Assembly: GCF_018294505.1 (NCBI RefSeq)
Contig: NC_057796.1
Coordinates: forward strand, 275,712,939-275,776,938
DNA from: Triticum aestivum
Taxonomy: Eukaryota; Streptophyta; Magnoliopsida; Poales; Poaceae
Length of the DNA stretch: 64,000 nucleotides
Direction of reading: 5' to 3'
Both the position numbers and the translations under genes were made by a program. Of the stretch, positions 22,684 through 34,430 are shown piece by piece. Positions within the stretch are counted from its first letter, which is position 1. Each line of letters starts with the position of its first letter. The notes beneath the pieces were generated by a model. The model ran no database searches. It was given only the letters and a program-made list of their open reading frames with translations, and was not told the DNA's origin.

Positions 22684-24000
22684 ATGAAGAACTTGAAAGA
22701 CGAGAAAACAAGAATCTATCCCTCAACTACGAGGGGAGGTAAGGAACTGCCATCTAGCTCTGCACTTGATTCACCTTTTGTTTTGAGTAAGCTTGCGACA
22801 CCTAAACCTGCTTCTGCTATTCGTTCTGATATGTCGCATGTTATTGATGATGCCACTTCTGCTATGCATGATACTTATGATGAAACTACTTCTATGCTTG
22901 ATACTACTGTGCCACTTGGTGAATTTCTTGATGAGCAACTTGCTAGTGTTAGAGAGAATGAAATTATTGAAACTGGTAATATTGATGAAAGTGATGATGA
23001 AGACTCTCCCCCTAATAAATATGAATCGCCTGTTATTCCTGAGGGTTATGTTTTGGAAAAAGAAGCTGCTTTAGCTATTTTAGCTTGCAAAGATAGATAC
23101 GAGCTCAAGAGGTTATTAGCTAAATGGAAGCAGCAATCTCTTAATGCTAGAATGAAACTTGACCTTGCTTTTGCTACTTCACCTATCTGTATTACTGATA
23201 AGGATTATGAATTCTCTATTGATCCTGATATAATTACTTTGGTTGAATCCGATCCTTTTCATGGCTATGAATCTAAAAATATTATGGCACATCTTACTAA
23301 ATTAAATGATATAGCCACCCTGTTCACTAATGATGAGAAATCTCGCTATCTATATATCCTTAAAATATTTTCGTTCTCATTAAAGGGTGATGCTAAGATA
23401 TGGTTTAATTCTCTTGATCCTGGTTGTGTGCGTAGTCCCCAGGATATGATTTATTACTTCTCTGCTAAATATTTCCCTGCTCATAAGAAACAAGCTGCTT
23501 TAAGGGATATATACAATTTTGTGCAAATTGAAGAAGAGAGTCTCCCACAAGCTTGGGGGAGGCTTCTCCAATTACTTAATGCTTTGCCTGATCATCCTCT
23601 TAAGAAAAATGAAATACTTGATATCTTTTATAATGGACTAACCGATACTTCCAGAGATTACCTGGATTGTTGTGATGGTTCTGTTTCCAGGGAAAGAACA
23701 CCGGATGAAGCTGAAATTCTATTGAATAATATGTTGACAAATGAAAATAATTGGACACTTCCTGAGCCAATTCCTAAACCAACTCCGAAGAAAAGAGGTG
23801 TTCTATTTCTCAGTCCTGAAGATATGCAAGAGGCAAAGAAATCTATGAAAGAAAAAGGTATTAAAGCTGAAGATGTTAAGAATTTACCTCCTATTGAAGA
23901 AATACATGGTCTTAATTTACCGCCCACTGAAGAAACATATGATCTTAATCCTTCACCTATTGAAGAAACTCATGATCTTGATAACCGACACAGGTACTAA
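22684..24000 (+). pseudogene. Gypsy gag, N-terminal part (438 codons open)
   Basis: The open frame starts at ATG 22684 (MKNLKDEKTRIYPST). Residues about 200-330 form a retrotransposon gag (capsid) domain, with KGDAKIWFNSL, the QDMIYYFSAKYFPAHK segment and EILDIFYNGLT. An acidic linker lies at residues 95-120, and short repeats of (L/N)PP-EE at the end. The frame stops at TAA 23998-24000, while homologous sequence continues in another frame to 24240, so the gag-protease protein is broken here. Capsid forms the particle in which reverse transcription occurs. Confidence 0.88.
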
Positions 24001-25495
24001 AGGTAAATTCTCTCTATGGATATGATAAAGCTGAAATCCCTCCTACTAAGTTTGCTAGCCAATGTTTGGATGAATTTGATAACTTTATCGTTAAGCAAGA
24101 AGATTTTAATGCCCATTTTGGTAGACAGTTAAAACAAAATGCTTATATGATTGAACACTTGGGTGATTATATGTCTAGAGTTAAAGATGAACTTAAACTC
24201 ATTAGTAAACATGCTTCTATTGATGCACCACTCAAGTAGAACAAGTACTTAAAGCTCGGAACGAGTTGCTCAATGAATTGAATAGTAAGAAAAATGATTA
24301 TGCTGTTAGAGTGGCTACTAGAACCGGTAAAATGACTCAGGAACCTTTGTATCCTGAAGGCCATCCTAAGAGAATTGAGCAAGATTCTCAGAGAAATAAT
24401 ATTGATGCACCTAGTCCTTCTGAAAAGAAGAAAAAGAAAAATGATAGGACTTTGCATGCTTCTAGTGAACCTATTGTTGACATACCTGAGAATCCAAATG
24501 ATATCTCTATTTCTGATGCTGAAACACAATCTGGTAATGAACATGAACCTAATGAAAATGTTAATGATGATGTTCATGATAATGCTCAACCTAGTAATGA
24601 TAATAATGTAGAAATTGAACCTGCTGTTGATCTTGATAACCCATAATCAAAGAATCAATGTTATGATAAAAGAGACTTTGTTGCTAGGAAACATGGTAAA
24701 GAAAGAGAACCATGGGTTCAGAAACCCATGCCTTTTCCTCCCAAACCATCCAAGAAAAAGGATGATGAGGATTTTGAGCGCTTTGCTGAAATGATTAGAC
24801 CTATCTTTTTGAGTATGCAATTAACTGATATGCTCAAAATGAATCATTATGCTAAGTATATGAAAGAAATTGTCACTAATAAAAGAAAGATACCGGAAGC
24901 TGAAATTTCCACCATGCTTGCTAATTATACTTTTAAGGGTGGAATACCAAAGAAACTTGGAGATCCAGGAGTACCCACTATACCATGCTCCATTAAAAGA
25001 AACTATGTTAAAACTGCTTTATGTGATCTTGGAGCCGGTGTTAGTGTTATGCCTCTCTCTTTATATCGTAGACTTGATTTGAATAAGTTGACACCTACCG
25101 AAATATCTTTGCAAATGGCTGATAAATCAATTGCTATACCTGTCGGTATTTGTGAGGATGTGCCTATTGTGGTTGCAGACGTTACTATTTTAACGGACTT
25201 TGTTATTCTTGATATTCCCGAGGACGATAGTATGTCTATTATTCTTGGAAGACCTTTTCTGAATACTGCAGGGGCTGTTATTGATTGCAACAAAGGCAAT
25301 GTCACTTTTCATGTTAATGGCAATGAGCATACGGTACACTTTCCGAGGAAACAACCTCAAGTCCACAGTATCAATTCTATTGGAAAAATTCCATCGATCA
25401 TTTTTGGAGGTTTTGAATTTCCTCTTCCTATTGTCAAGAAGAAATATGATATTCTTATTATTGGGGCTGTGCATATCCCCGTTGAGGTAACATAG
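24001..25495 (+). pseudogene. Gypsy gag C-terminus and aspartic protease, frameshifted
   Basis: Three open pieces (about 24003-24240, 24266-24646, 24728-25495) form the rest of gag and the protease. The second ends in an acidic region (SISDAETQSGNEHEPNENV). The third has the conserved FLSMQLTDMLKMNHYAKYMK block, then the protease: ALCDLGAGVSVMP (catalytic D-x-G) and IILGRPFL, its flap-side ILGRPFL signature. The frame ends at TAG 25493-25495, exactly where reverse transcriptase would be expected to follow, and no polymerase motif is found downstream. Confidence 0.88.
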
Positions 25496-25689
25496 TGTTA
25501 TTCGAAATTTCTCCAGTTCCATGTTAGTAGAAATGAGTTTGTTAACAAGACTTGATCAACCTTGTTAATGGGTTCCTTTTGAGGAGCATGGGATGGATGA
25601 AACTAGAAGGCACAACCTTCTGTACCCTCTTTCTACTTGTTGTTATTTAGTTGAAATAAAGTAAAAATAGTATTTTTCTGTCTGTTTTC

Positions 25690-26230
25690 TGATTTATCCG
25701 TGCAATATAAAAATACCCTGAAAATAAAAGTTCTCCAAATGCCCTGAAAATTGATTTTTTCTGGAATATTTGAGAATATCTGGCACTGAGAACACAGTAG
25801 GAGGGGCAAGCACCTGGCCACGAGGGTGGAGAGTGCGCCCTACCCCCTGGGCGCGCCCCCTGCCTCGTGGGCCTACGGTGGCTCCCCTCCACTTATTCCT
25901 GCACCCGCACACTCCTTCTTCCTCCCAAAAAAATCACCATCCAGCTCAAGCACGAGTTCTAGCTCATTTTGCTGCGATTTTCGATCTCCTTGCTCAAAGC
26001 ACCTCTCACAAAACTGCTTGGGGGGGATTGATCCTTGGTATGTGACTCCTCCATTGGTCCAATTAGTTTTTGTTCTAGTGTTCTATTCATTGCAAATTTG
26101 TGCTGCCTAGGTGACCATGTTCTTGAGCTTGCATGTCAAATTTATATGGTTCCAAGTAGTTCTAATGCATGATATAGGCTCTAGGCACTTGTAGGAGTAG
26201 TTGCTATCAATTTTATTGAGCTTGGTTCAC
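25690..26230 (+). promoter_or_regulatory. LTR-like block inside the gypsy element
   Basis: From about 25800 (GGGGCAAGCACCTGGCCACG ... CTGCCTCGTGGGCC) the sequence resembles the LTR promoter segment at 21425-21495 and 33870-33945 (GGGGCCCACACC-TATCCACG ... CTACCTCGTGGGCC). It is followed by a leader-like stretch before the third reading frame. It may act as an internal promoter for that frame; this is inference from similarity and position. Confidence 0.45.
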
Positions 26231-26274
26231 TTTTGTTTGAAGTTACTAAAAATTTCAGATTTTTTCAGAAAATA

Positions 26275-27242
26275 ATGAAGAGATTTTTGAGGGGCTCATC
26301 GAGCCGAAGCTCGAAGGAAAAGCAAAATGAAGAAGCACAGAGGCCCAAATATAATCTGCCCCGCACCGCGGAGGTTCGGCCGTGTGAATGGCCTTCCAAT
26401 GATTTCTTGAGAGAAGCTGGGATTTATGATGATTTCTATTCATTGGCTGAGAATGCAGGCCTAACCGACTTCCTCCGCGATCAACGCAACCAGTATCTCT
26501 TACCAATACTTTTGTGCAAAACTTCTACTATTATCCTAAGGAAACACCTCCTTTAGTAGAGTTTCATTTATATGATGTTGTTAAGAAGATGCCACTAGAT
26601 GAATTTTGCAAGGTTTGCAAAATACCTTTTGAGGGTAGTTTAGATGAACCACATCGTAAAGATGTGGACGGGTTTATTGACACCATTACTGTGGGGGAAA
26701 CTAGGAAGGTTTCCGATGCAAGAATCACTAGCATACATTTTCCTGTTTTACGCTACTTTGCTATATTTTCTAGTCGTTGCTTAATTGGTCGCGGAAACTG
26801 TGGAAATCTTAGTGTTCCTGATATTATCATCTTGTTCCATGGTTTATTCCGCGATAACACTGTTAGTATGGGCGGAATTATTGCTAAACGGTTAAGTTCG
26901 AACCGTACAAAGGGTCCCATCTTTGGAGGAATTTACGCTTCACGCCTTGCTGCATATTATATCATACCTATTAGGCACTATGAGAAAGAAGAAAAATTGT
27001 TGCCCACTGCTTATTTAGATTATAAGAGTATGGTAGCGCATGACTTTATTGTTAAGAATAGGGAAGGGGCGCTTAAATACAAATTGTTCTTTGATAAACA
27101 TCACCCTAAGACTATTACCTTGCCTGCTCCCTCCTTGTTTAATTTATCCACAGGTCCGTATCTTATTCCGTGGGCGGCCATTCACGCCTACCGGAACCCT
27201 ACACCAGCCACGGAGCCGGAACCACAATTTGAGCCTCCATGA
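26275..27242 (+). pseudogene. Athila ORF1-like extra protein of the gypsy element (frameshifted)
   Basis: Starts at ATG 26275 (MKRFLRGSSSRSSKEK) and ends at TGA 27240-27242, with one frameshift near 26500-26510. The arrangement matches a family frequent in grass gypsy elements: a basic serine-rich start, a WPS-FLREAG-YDDFY block, DEFCKVCKIPFEGSLDEP, then ITSIHFPVLRYFAIFSSRC and GGIIAKRL, ending in GGIYASRLA. No polymerase or integrase motif is present. The role of this family is not established here. The single frameshift makes this copy non-functional as read. Confidence 0.65.
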
Positions 27243-27374
27243 CAGTCTAATTACCAGTGGGATCCGGAGATGATTTCCAGCCAGTGGCAGTTAGAGTCCT
27301 CTTCATCTCAGTATGACCCCGGCTACAACTATGGATATCCGCCAGGCCATCCGTGGCAATAAACCAACTTAGGC

Positions 27375-27397
27375 CAAAGGCCTAAGCTTGGGGGAGT
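27375..27397 (+). other. Internal copy of the polypurine tract
   Basis: CAAAGG followed by two pyrimidines and TAAGCTTGGGGGAGT is identical, apart from the two pyrimidines, to the true tract at 33625-33647. It could serve as a central plus-strand primer or mark the old end of a fused element. Confidence 0.7.
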
Positions 27398-28523
27398 ACG
27401 TATTTCCCACCGACATTACATTCATGTTCACACACGCTCATTGCTAGATGTCGGTGCTCATACTTTTTCATTGTATTATCCATGCTAGTTTATTTTCTTT
27501 TTCTTGCTTTCTTCTTGTGTGTTTGATAAACCTTCAGAAAAACCAAAAAAATAGTTTTAACTTTTAGTTAGTTTACTTTTCTTGCTGTAGTAGTAATAAT
27601 TAAAAAGAAAACCCAAAACGATTTCCCGTTCTTCTTTTGCTTGTTGGGAGCTTTCCCGTGTAAATAGTTTTATTTCTTTTCTTTTCTTTGGGGGTCGATA
27701 GGAGAAGACCATAATTAAATTGTTGAAGTGGCTCTTATATGCATTATTGTTGATTTAACCAAGTGCCCATATTGCCTTGTCTTCTCCTGTTTATTGAATG
27801 CTCGCAGATTCCAGCTTAGTCCAATGCACGTGCAATCTTATTATTATTCACATCGTTCGGTCGTGCAAGTGAAAGGCAATTATGACGATATATGATGGAG
27901 TAACTGAGATGAGAAAAGCTGGTATGAACTTGACCTCTCTAGTTGTCACGACCGGTTTTTCGGGATATTAATTCTCCAGAAAATGGCCGTTGTGCTCACC
28001 AGCCCCAGGATTACTGTTAGCTGATGAGACACCAACTTGATACAAGAATTCCAAGCAAGGTACAAAAATATGTAGTACAAGACCATTGTGGCCTATGAGT
28101 ACAACACTTGGTTTCTAATGGTTGATGGCGGAAGCGGTTTGTGGTTCATCTGCGTCTATGGGACTCCATTTCCCACAAGAACAGCTGACCAGGATAACTC
28201 CTATCTTCGCGGGGCTACTGACAACACGACGTAGGATCCGGGGCCGTCGTCGTAACACTCTCCTCCATACAGGAAATCTGGCCAAGACAATAGCCAGAGA
28301 CAAGCCAGTGAGTACGTTTGAATGTACTCGCAAAACATCAAGAACACGGGTATAATATATCATGTTCAGAAAATATACTATGATCATAACGTCAGTCACG
28401 AGATAAAAAAAATATTCATGATGCACGCATGTGGGTAATATATGAATATGCAATATAGAAATAGTATGTAGTAATCGAGTGTCTGAAATGACTCCTCAAA
28501 AGGTGTGCAATTAAATAAACAGT

Positions 28524-28838
28524 GCCGCAGTCGGGCGTCTGAGCGACACCACACAAAGGGCTTATAAAGAATAAATAAATAACAAGCATGCCGCAGTCGG
28601 GCGTCTGAGCGACACCACATAAAGGGCTTATAAAGAATAAATAAATAACAAGCATGCCGCAGTCGGGCGTCTGAGCGACACCACATAAAGGGCTTATAAA
28701 GAATGAATAAATAACAAGCATGCCGCAGTCGGGCGTCTGAGCGACACCACATAAAGGGCTTATAAAGAATAAATAAATAACAAGCATGCCGCAGTCGGGC
28801 GTCTAAGCGACACCACATAAAGGGCTTATAAAGAATAA
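28524..28838. repeat. 66-bp tandem repeat, nearly five units
   Basis: GCCGCAGTCGGGCGTCTGAG recurs at 28524, 28590, 28656, 28722 and 28788 with very few differences. The period is 22 codons, so minus-strand frames stay open across it, but this is a consequence of the repeat and not evidence of a protein. Confidence 0.97.
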
Positions 28839-30730
28839 TCACAGTGAATATCCAGGAGGTAGAACCGTCCCAGGGATACTCAATAATTCAAATAAAGTAG
28901 ATGGTTAGTCCACAATAATAATGATCATAATCCATATGTGTCATAGTTCATAATCAAAGTTCCGGTTTTGCAGTTTTTCCTCCGAAGACCGACACTAAGA
29001 CCGACACTTGACCTATCCCAGACTGTAGTCCTTAACCATGGACACGGCTATTCGAATAGATGTATAATCTCTGCAGAGGATGTACTCTTTACCCACGGGT
29101 AACGGATTCCTTTAGTCCATCGGGACTAATTCCGTCTACGGTCTTTTAATTGACAACACGCCTGACCTGCACACACCAGCTTAACTTACCGGTGTCTGGA
29201 ATCACCCACGACGCCTGTCAAGCGAAACTCTAAGTGGGGAGGCTACAACCTCGACGTAGCATGGGATCACAAAATTTATACCGCGCGCAAACTAGGGGAG
29301 CTACCCCTTCGGCTACAACCGAAACACCCATGCCCCCGGACCGGATGACTGGCTTTAATCCATGGCCATGGGACCCTCATCCCGGCCTCTCTGTACGGTG
29401 TGTGCTAGAAAGGGGTTGACAACTTACTGAACCGTACCCTACCTATGGCAGGGACAAGTGGTAGTACGAAGCAAGTGTGGGGGTTACTGGACAAGACTCG
29501 ATCTAGGGCCGACTCAGGAGGTTCAAGAGTTCCCTGCATCATGAGCATAGCAAAAATATTTCCAACAACAGATAAGCTTACCACTCATCAAGCCTCACCA
29601 TGCCATACCGGACATTCTCGTCTCAACGAGGAACTAGGGACAAGCTCGCGTCTACCCAAGACCGCGACTTTCCCGACTTTCTTCCGGTATGCATGAGGAG
29701 CTTACGAGGAAGATTACTATCATCAACATAACCATTTACAACAGCAAAGAAATCTCCATATTGCACTCATGCGTATGATTCTTACCATCACATAAACTAG
29801 CGTATGTTCCAAGTCAATGAGATGTTGTAACCGTATCAATAACATCCAAAAATATTAAGCCAGGGTTCAGAAATTCTTGCCTTCAAGTGTATGCATGTGG
29901 GGGTGCACTTTTGAAGGTTGCCTTTTCTCCAAAAATCCTATTTTGAGAAATATATAAATAACACACATTTTAAATACAGTACAAAAAGTTGTCCCAAATA
30001 TTTTTGAAATAAATCTTAAAATAAACTAGATAAAATTTGAGAGAGGTAGGAAAAAGAATCAACTCATTTGAAGTTTTATTTTAAAAGTTATAGCCAGTCA
30101 AAGATTATTCAAACTTCTGTTTTAATAAAATCAGAAAAAGGAAAACGCTTCGGGGAAAAATACGCTTTCGAAGTAGGGGACACATACTTCGGATTTTGCG
30201 CTTTCACTTAAACGGAGAGAACGGCCGCGCGGGTCACTGACAGTGGGTCCAGGGGGCCCACTGGTCAGGTTTGACCGTTCTTCCTCTCCCTCCCTTCTCT
30301 CTGCCCGAGCGGTGCGGGGCTCCGGCGATCGCCGGCGGCGAACGGCGGCTCCCCACGGGGTCCCGAGGGCGGGGATGGATCCGCCAGGCTGGGGCAGTCC
30401 TCCCGGTGGGCACTAGGCAGGTGGGGACGGAGGGGGTCACCGGCGGCGAGCTTCGCGGCGGACGGCGGCTCAGGAGTAGAGTGGGTTTTGGGCTCCGGTG
30501 GTCCTTGGTCGAAGCTGAGGCGTTAGGCAGCTCCGCATGATTATGGCGAAGTTCTTGGTGGCGTTGGATTGGCGGGGGAAGGCCTGGCTGTGACGCACGG
30601 CACCGGAGCTTGGCGGCGGCCGAAATGGCCGAAGACGAGGGAGAAAGCCCTTCCCCATCGATTGCTGGCTACTGGAGTACCATGGGGGTGGCCTGGGGTT
30701 GTCTGAGTGCTCGGCTGAGCTCGGGGTCCC

Positions 30731-30740
30731 ATTTTATAGC
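30731..30740 (-). promoter_or_regulatory. TATA box of the 4.2-kb LTR-like element
   Basis: GCTATAAAAT on the minus strand, next to a GC-rich stretch (30220-31180). It is a typical LTR promoter placement, about two thirds of the way from the minus-strand 3' end. Confidence 0.5.
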
Positions 30741-32182
30741 GCGACGGGGCTGGTTCCGCAGCGGGGATAAGATCGACGACGGGTCGCCGTTGCTGTAGCT
30801 GCAGGGCGTCGTGGCGGCGACGAACGCGTGCCGACGAGCATGAGGATAAGCACGGGTTGTTCCCTGGGGCAGCTGGCGTGCGCGGGTGGCTTGGGCGGCG
30901 CCGTCCACGGCAGAGCCCGCTGCCGACGCCGGCGTGCCGCCAAGGGAGCTCTGCCGGCGACGCTGTAGGGCGCCAGTGCGGCTTGGAGTGTACTGGTGAG
31001 AGGGCGAGTGGGTGGCGCGGCTCTGCAGGCGAGCTGGGACCAGGGACGGGACGCGTCGAGGGTGGCAGTGCGGCGCGGCGACTCAGTGCGCGCGCGTGCA
31101 AAACGTGCGCTCTGGGCGCGCCCAGAGCACGCACGGCAGGTGTTCGACGGAATGCCAGCGCGCTCTAGAGAGCTTGGGTGAGGCTGGTAGCTAACAGGCC
31201 AGGGTTAGGGACATCTGGGAGGCTAGTGGACATGCTGGATGGGTCAGGGGTTCAAGTCCACAATGCAAACCAGAGGACATGCCAAAATTGTTCCTGCACA
31301 CAGGGTGTTCGACAGAATGCCATGGGCAACTAGGCAATTCTTGGGGTGGCCAAACTCTCCAGATCCTAGTCTCTTTAGGAGCTAAAGAAGGTGGCAAGGT
31401 TAGTTTGGCAAAAACAGAAAGTTGATAGTTCAAGATTTTGAGAAAACCAGTTTTGGGCAGAAACTAAAGGCTGACATTGCATGCACCAAAAATATTCCAA
31501 TGGGTCCAATCTCCTGGACTTAAGAGTTTGGTAGGGAGGACTATACGTAGGAAAAAGCTCAAAGGTACTAGAGCAAAATAAAATGGGGTTGCAGTACAAA
31601 TCATCAAACTGGACCAGAATGGAAATGAAGATGATTCACTCAAAATTTTCAAAGAACATCACTGGGTTTTTGCATGAGGTTGCATCATATGCATCTCCTG
31701 ACATCACCAAACACTTGGAAGAATTTTTAGAAGAATAATTAAATAGGTTGTAGTGCAAAGATACCTACTGGACCAGATTTGAAAATTTGATGCAGAGCTC
31801 AAAATCTCCAATAACCAAAAGATATTTTTGCATAAAAGTGATGTGGAAACTTCACATGACATCCCCAAATTTTGGTGAAAATATTAGAAGCATTTATCAA
31901 ATGGTTGCAGTGCAAAAAGGGGCTCCAAATTAATGAAGGTTCATTTTAAAAGAATAAGGCTCATGGAAAAATAATTATGCAAATAAATCCACTGATAAAG
32001 AATTGATTTTATAAAGAGGGCACACAAGTCCAATAATACTTTTGGGAAAGTTTCCATTTGAGGTGAAAACTCACAATATTAAAGAGAAGGGGTTCTAAAA
32101 TCAAAGGAGAAATAAAAATTTTATTTCCTGGCAAAATTTTAATTAATAAAACAAGGTCAAATTTTTGGGGTGTTACACTAGT

Positions 32183-33624
32183 TTTTGTAAATATGATTAG
32201 TTCATTGTTCCTGATTCAGCCTATTATGAATAAACATGTTTGAAATGACAATTAGAGATCATAGGTTGCTCGTGCCATGCTTGATTAGCTATGAGTTATA
32301 ATGGTTTACCTTGCGTGCCAACATGCTATTAAAATGGTTGTGATGTGGTATAGTGGGGTGGTATCCTCCTTTGAATGATTTAAGTGACTCGACTTGGCAC
32401 ATGTTCACACATGCGGTTGAAACAAATCAACATAGCCTTCACGATATTTATGTTCATGGTGGATTATATCCTACTCATGCTTGCACTCAATGTTCATTAA
32501 TTTTAATGCATGTTCATGACTGTTGTCGCTCTCTAGTTGGTCGCTTCCCAAACTTTTGCTAGCCTTCACTTGTACTAAGCGGGAATACTGCTTGTGCATC
32601 CAATCCCTTAAACCCCAAAGTTATTCCATATGAGTCCACTATACCTTCCTATATGCGGTATCTACCTGCCGTTCCAAGTAAATTTGTATGTGCCAAACTC
32701 TAAACCTTCAAATGAAATTCTGTTTTGTATGCTCGAATAGCTCATGTATCAACTAGGGCTGTCCGTATCTTCCATGCTAGGCGGGTTATTCTCAAGAGGA
32801 GTGGACTCCGCTCCTCATTCACGAGAAAATGGATGGTCACTGGGATGCCCATTCCCATGCTTTATGCAAACTAAATCAAAATAATTGCAAACAAAACTCC
32901 CCCTGGGACTGTTGCTAGTTGGAGGCACTCGTTGTTTCGAGCAAGCCATGGATTGATGCTTGTTGGTGGAGGGGGAGTATAAACTTTACCATTCTGTTTG
33001 GGAACCGCCTATAATGTGTGTAGCATGGAAGATATCGCCATCTCTTGGTTGTTATGTTGACAATGAAAGTATGCCGCTCAAAATATTATTCATCTCTGCT
33101 TTAAAACCGAGCTCTGGCACCTCTACAAATCCCTGCTTCCCTCTGCGAAGGGCCTATCTATTTACTTTTATGTTGAGTCATCACCCTCTTATTAAAAAGC
33201 ACTAGCTGGAGAGCGCAGCTGTCATTTGCATTCATTACTATTAATTTATATTGGGTATGACTATGATTGGATCTCTTTTACCATGAATTACAATGTCTAC
33301 TCAGTCCTTGATCTTTAAAGGTGCTCTGCATTTATGTTTTGCGGTCTTAGAAAGGGCTAGCAAGATACCATCTTGTTATATCATATTATTATTGTTTTGA
33401 GAAAGTGTTGTCATCCGAGATTTATTATTATGGCTTGCTAGTTGATTATGCCATTGATATGAGTAAACATGAGACCTAAGAGTTATTGTGAATGTGCTTA
33501 GTCATAATCTTTGCTGAAAACTTGAATGCTGGCTTTACATATTTGCAACAACAAGAGCAAACAGAGTTTGTAAAAGTTTTTCTTTATCACTTTCAGTTTA
33601 TCAACTGAATTGCTTGAGGACAAG
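32183..33624 (+). other. Gypsy 3' untranslated internal region
   Basis: AT-rich and without long frames or pol motifs. It lies between the nested insertion and the polypurine tract. In an autonomous relative this region or the region before it would hold further coding sequence; none is visible here. Confidence 0.6.
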
Positions 33625-33647
33625 CAAAGGTTTAAGCTTGGGGGAGT
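33625..33647 (+). other. Polypurine tract of the gypsy element
   Basis: TTTAAGCTTGGGGGAGT directly precedes the 3' LTR start TGATACG at 33648. It is the usual plus-strand primer position. Confidence 0.9.
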
Positions 33648-34430
33648 TGATACGTCTCCGTCGTATCTACTTTTCCAAACACTTTTGCCCTTGTTTTGGA
33701 CTCTAACTTGCATGATTTGAATGGAACTAACCCGGACTGACGCTTGTTTCCAGCAGACTTTCCAAGGTGTTATTTATGTGCAGAAACAAAAGTTCTCGGA
33801 ATGACCTGGAACTCCACGGAACATCTTTTTGGAAAATATCGAAAATACTGGAAGAAAAATCCATGTCAGGGGGCCCACACCCTATCCACGAGGGTGGGGG
33901 CGCTCCTGCCCCCCTGGGCGCACCCCCCTACCTCGTGGGCCCCTTGACGCTCCACCGACCTCAACTCCAACTCCATATATTCACTTTCGGGGAGAAAAAA
34001 AACAAAGATAAGGATTCATCGCGTTTTACGATACGGAGCCGCTGCCAAGCCCTAAAACCACTCGGGAGGGCTGATCTGGAGTCCGTTCGGGGCTCCAGAG
34101 AGGGGGATCCGTCGCCATCGTCATCATCAACCATCCTCCATCACCAATTTCATGATGCTCACCGCCGTGCGTGAGTAATTCCATCGTAGGCTTGCTGGAC
34201 GGTGATGGGTTGGATGAGATCTATCATGTAATCGAGTTAGTTTGTTTAGGGTTTGATCCCTAGTATCCACTATGTTCTAAGATTGATGTTGCTATGACTT
34301 TCTTATGCTTAATGCTTGTCACTAGGGCCCGAGTGCCATGATTTCAGATCTGAACCTATTATGTTTTCATGAATATATGTGAGTTCTTGATCCTATCTTG
34401 CAAGTCTATAGTCACCTACTATGTGTTATG
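33648..34430 (+). repeat. 3' LTR of gypsy element, first part
   Basis: Matches 21208-21981 of the 5' LTR with scattered differences and small indels. It is interrupted after TTATG at 34430 by the copia element. Confidence 0.95.

Larger units (their letters stand above)
27944..32177 (-). mobile_element. 4.2-kb LTR-like insertion (probable solo long LTR)
   Basis: Begins TGTCACGACCGG and ends GGGGTGTTACA, and is flanked by perfect five-base duplications CTAGT (27939-27943 and 32178-32182). Read on the minus strand it starts TGTAACACCCC and ends CGGTCGTGACA, a TG...CA LTR. There is no primer-binding site, repeated end or retroelement protein, so it is best explained as a solo long LTR or a large non-coding derivative. 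A minus-strand TATA box at 30731-30740 supports this orientation. A block near 29035-29095 is related to the 1-3325 repeat. Confidence 0.8.

Noticed and set aside
28524..28838. Regularly spaced repeats resembling a CRISPR array
   Set aside because: The units are contiguous 66-bp copies without unique spacers, in plant nuclear DNA.
28396..28842. Minus-strand frames with a 22-residue repeat
   Set aside because: Produced by the 66-bp tandem repeat, which is a multiple of three; no start context or domain.
30541..31134. 197-codon minus-strand frame in the 4.2-kb element
   Set aside because: GC-rich promoter-type sequence of an LTR; proline/arginine-rich translation without family resemblance.
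31240..31262. tRNA T-arm-like string (GGGGTTCAAGTCC)
   Set aside because: No acceptor stem or anticodon arm can be folded around it; likewise the similar string near 63275-63292.
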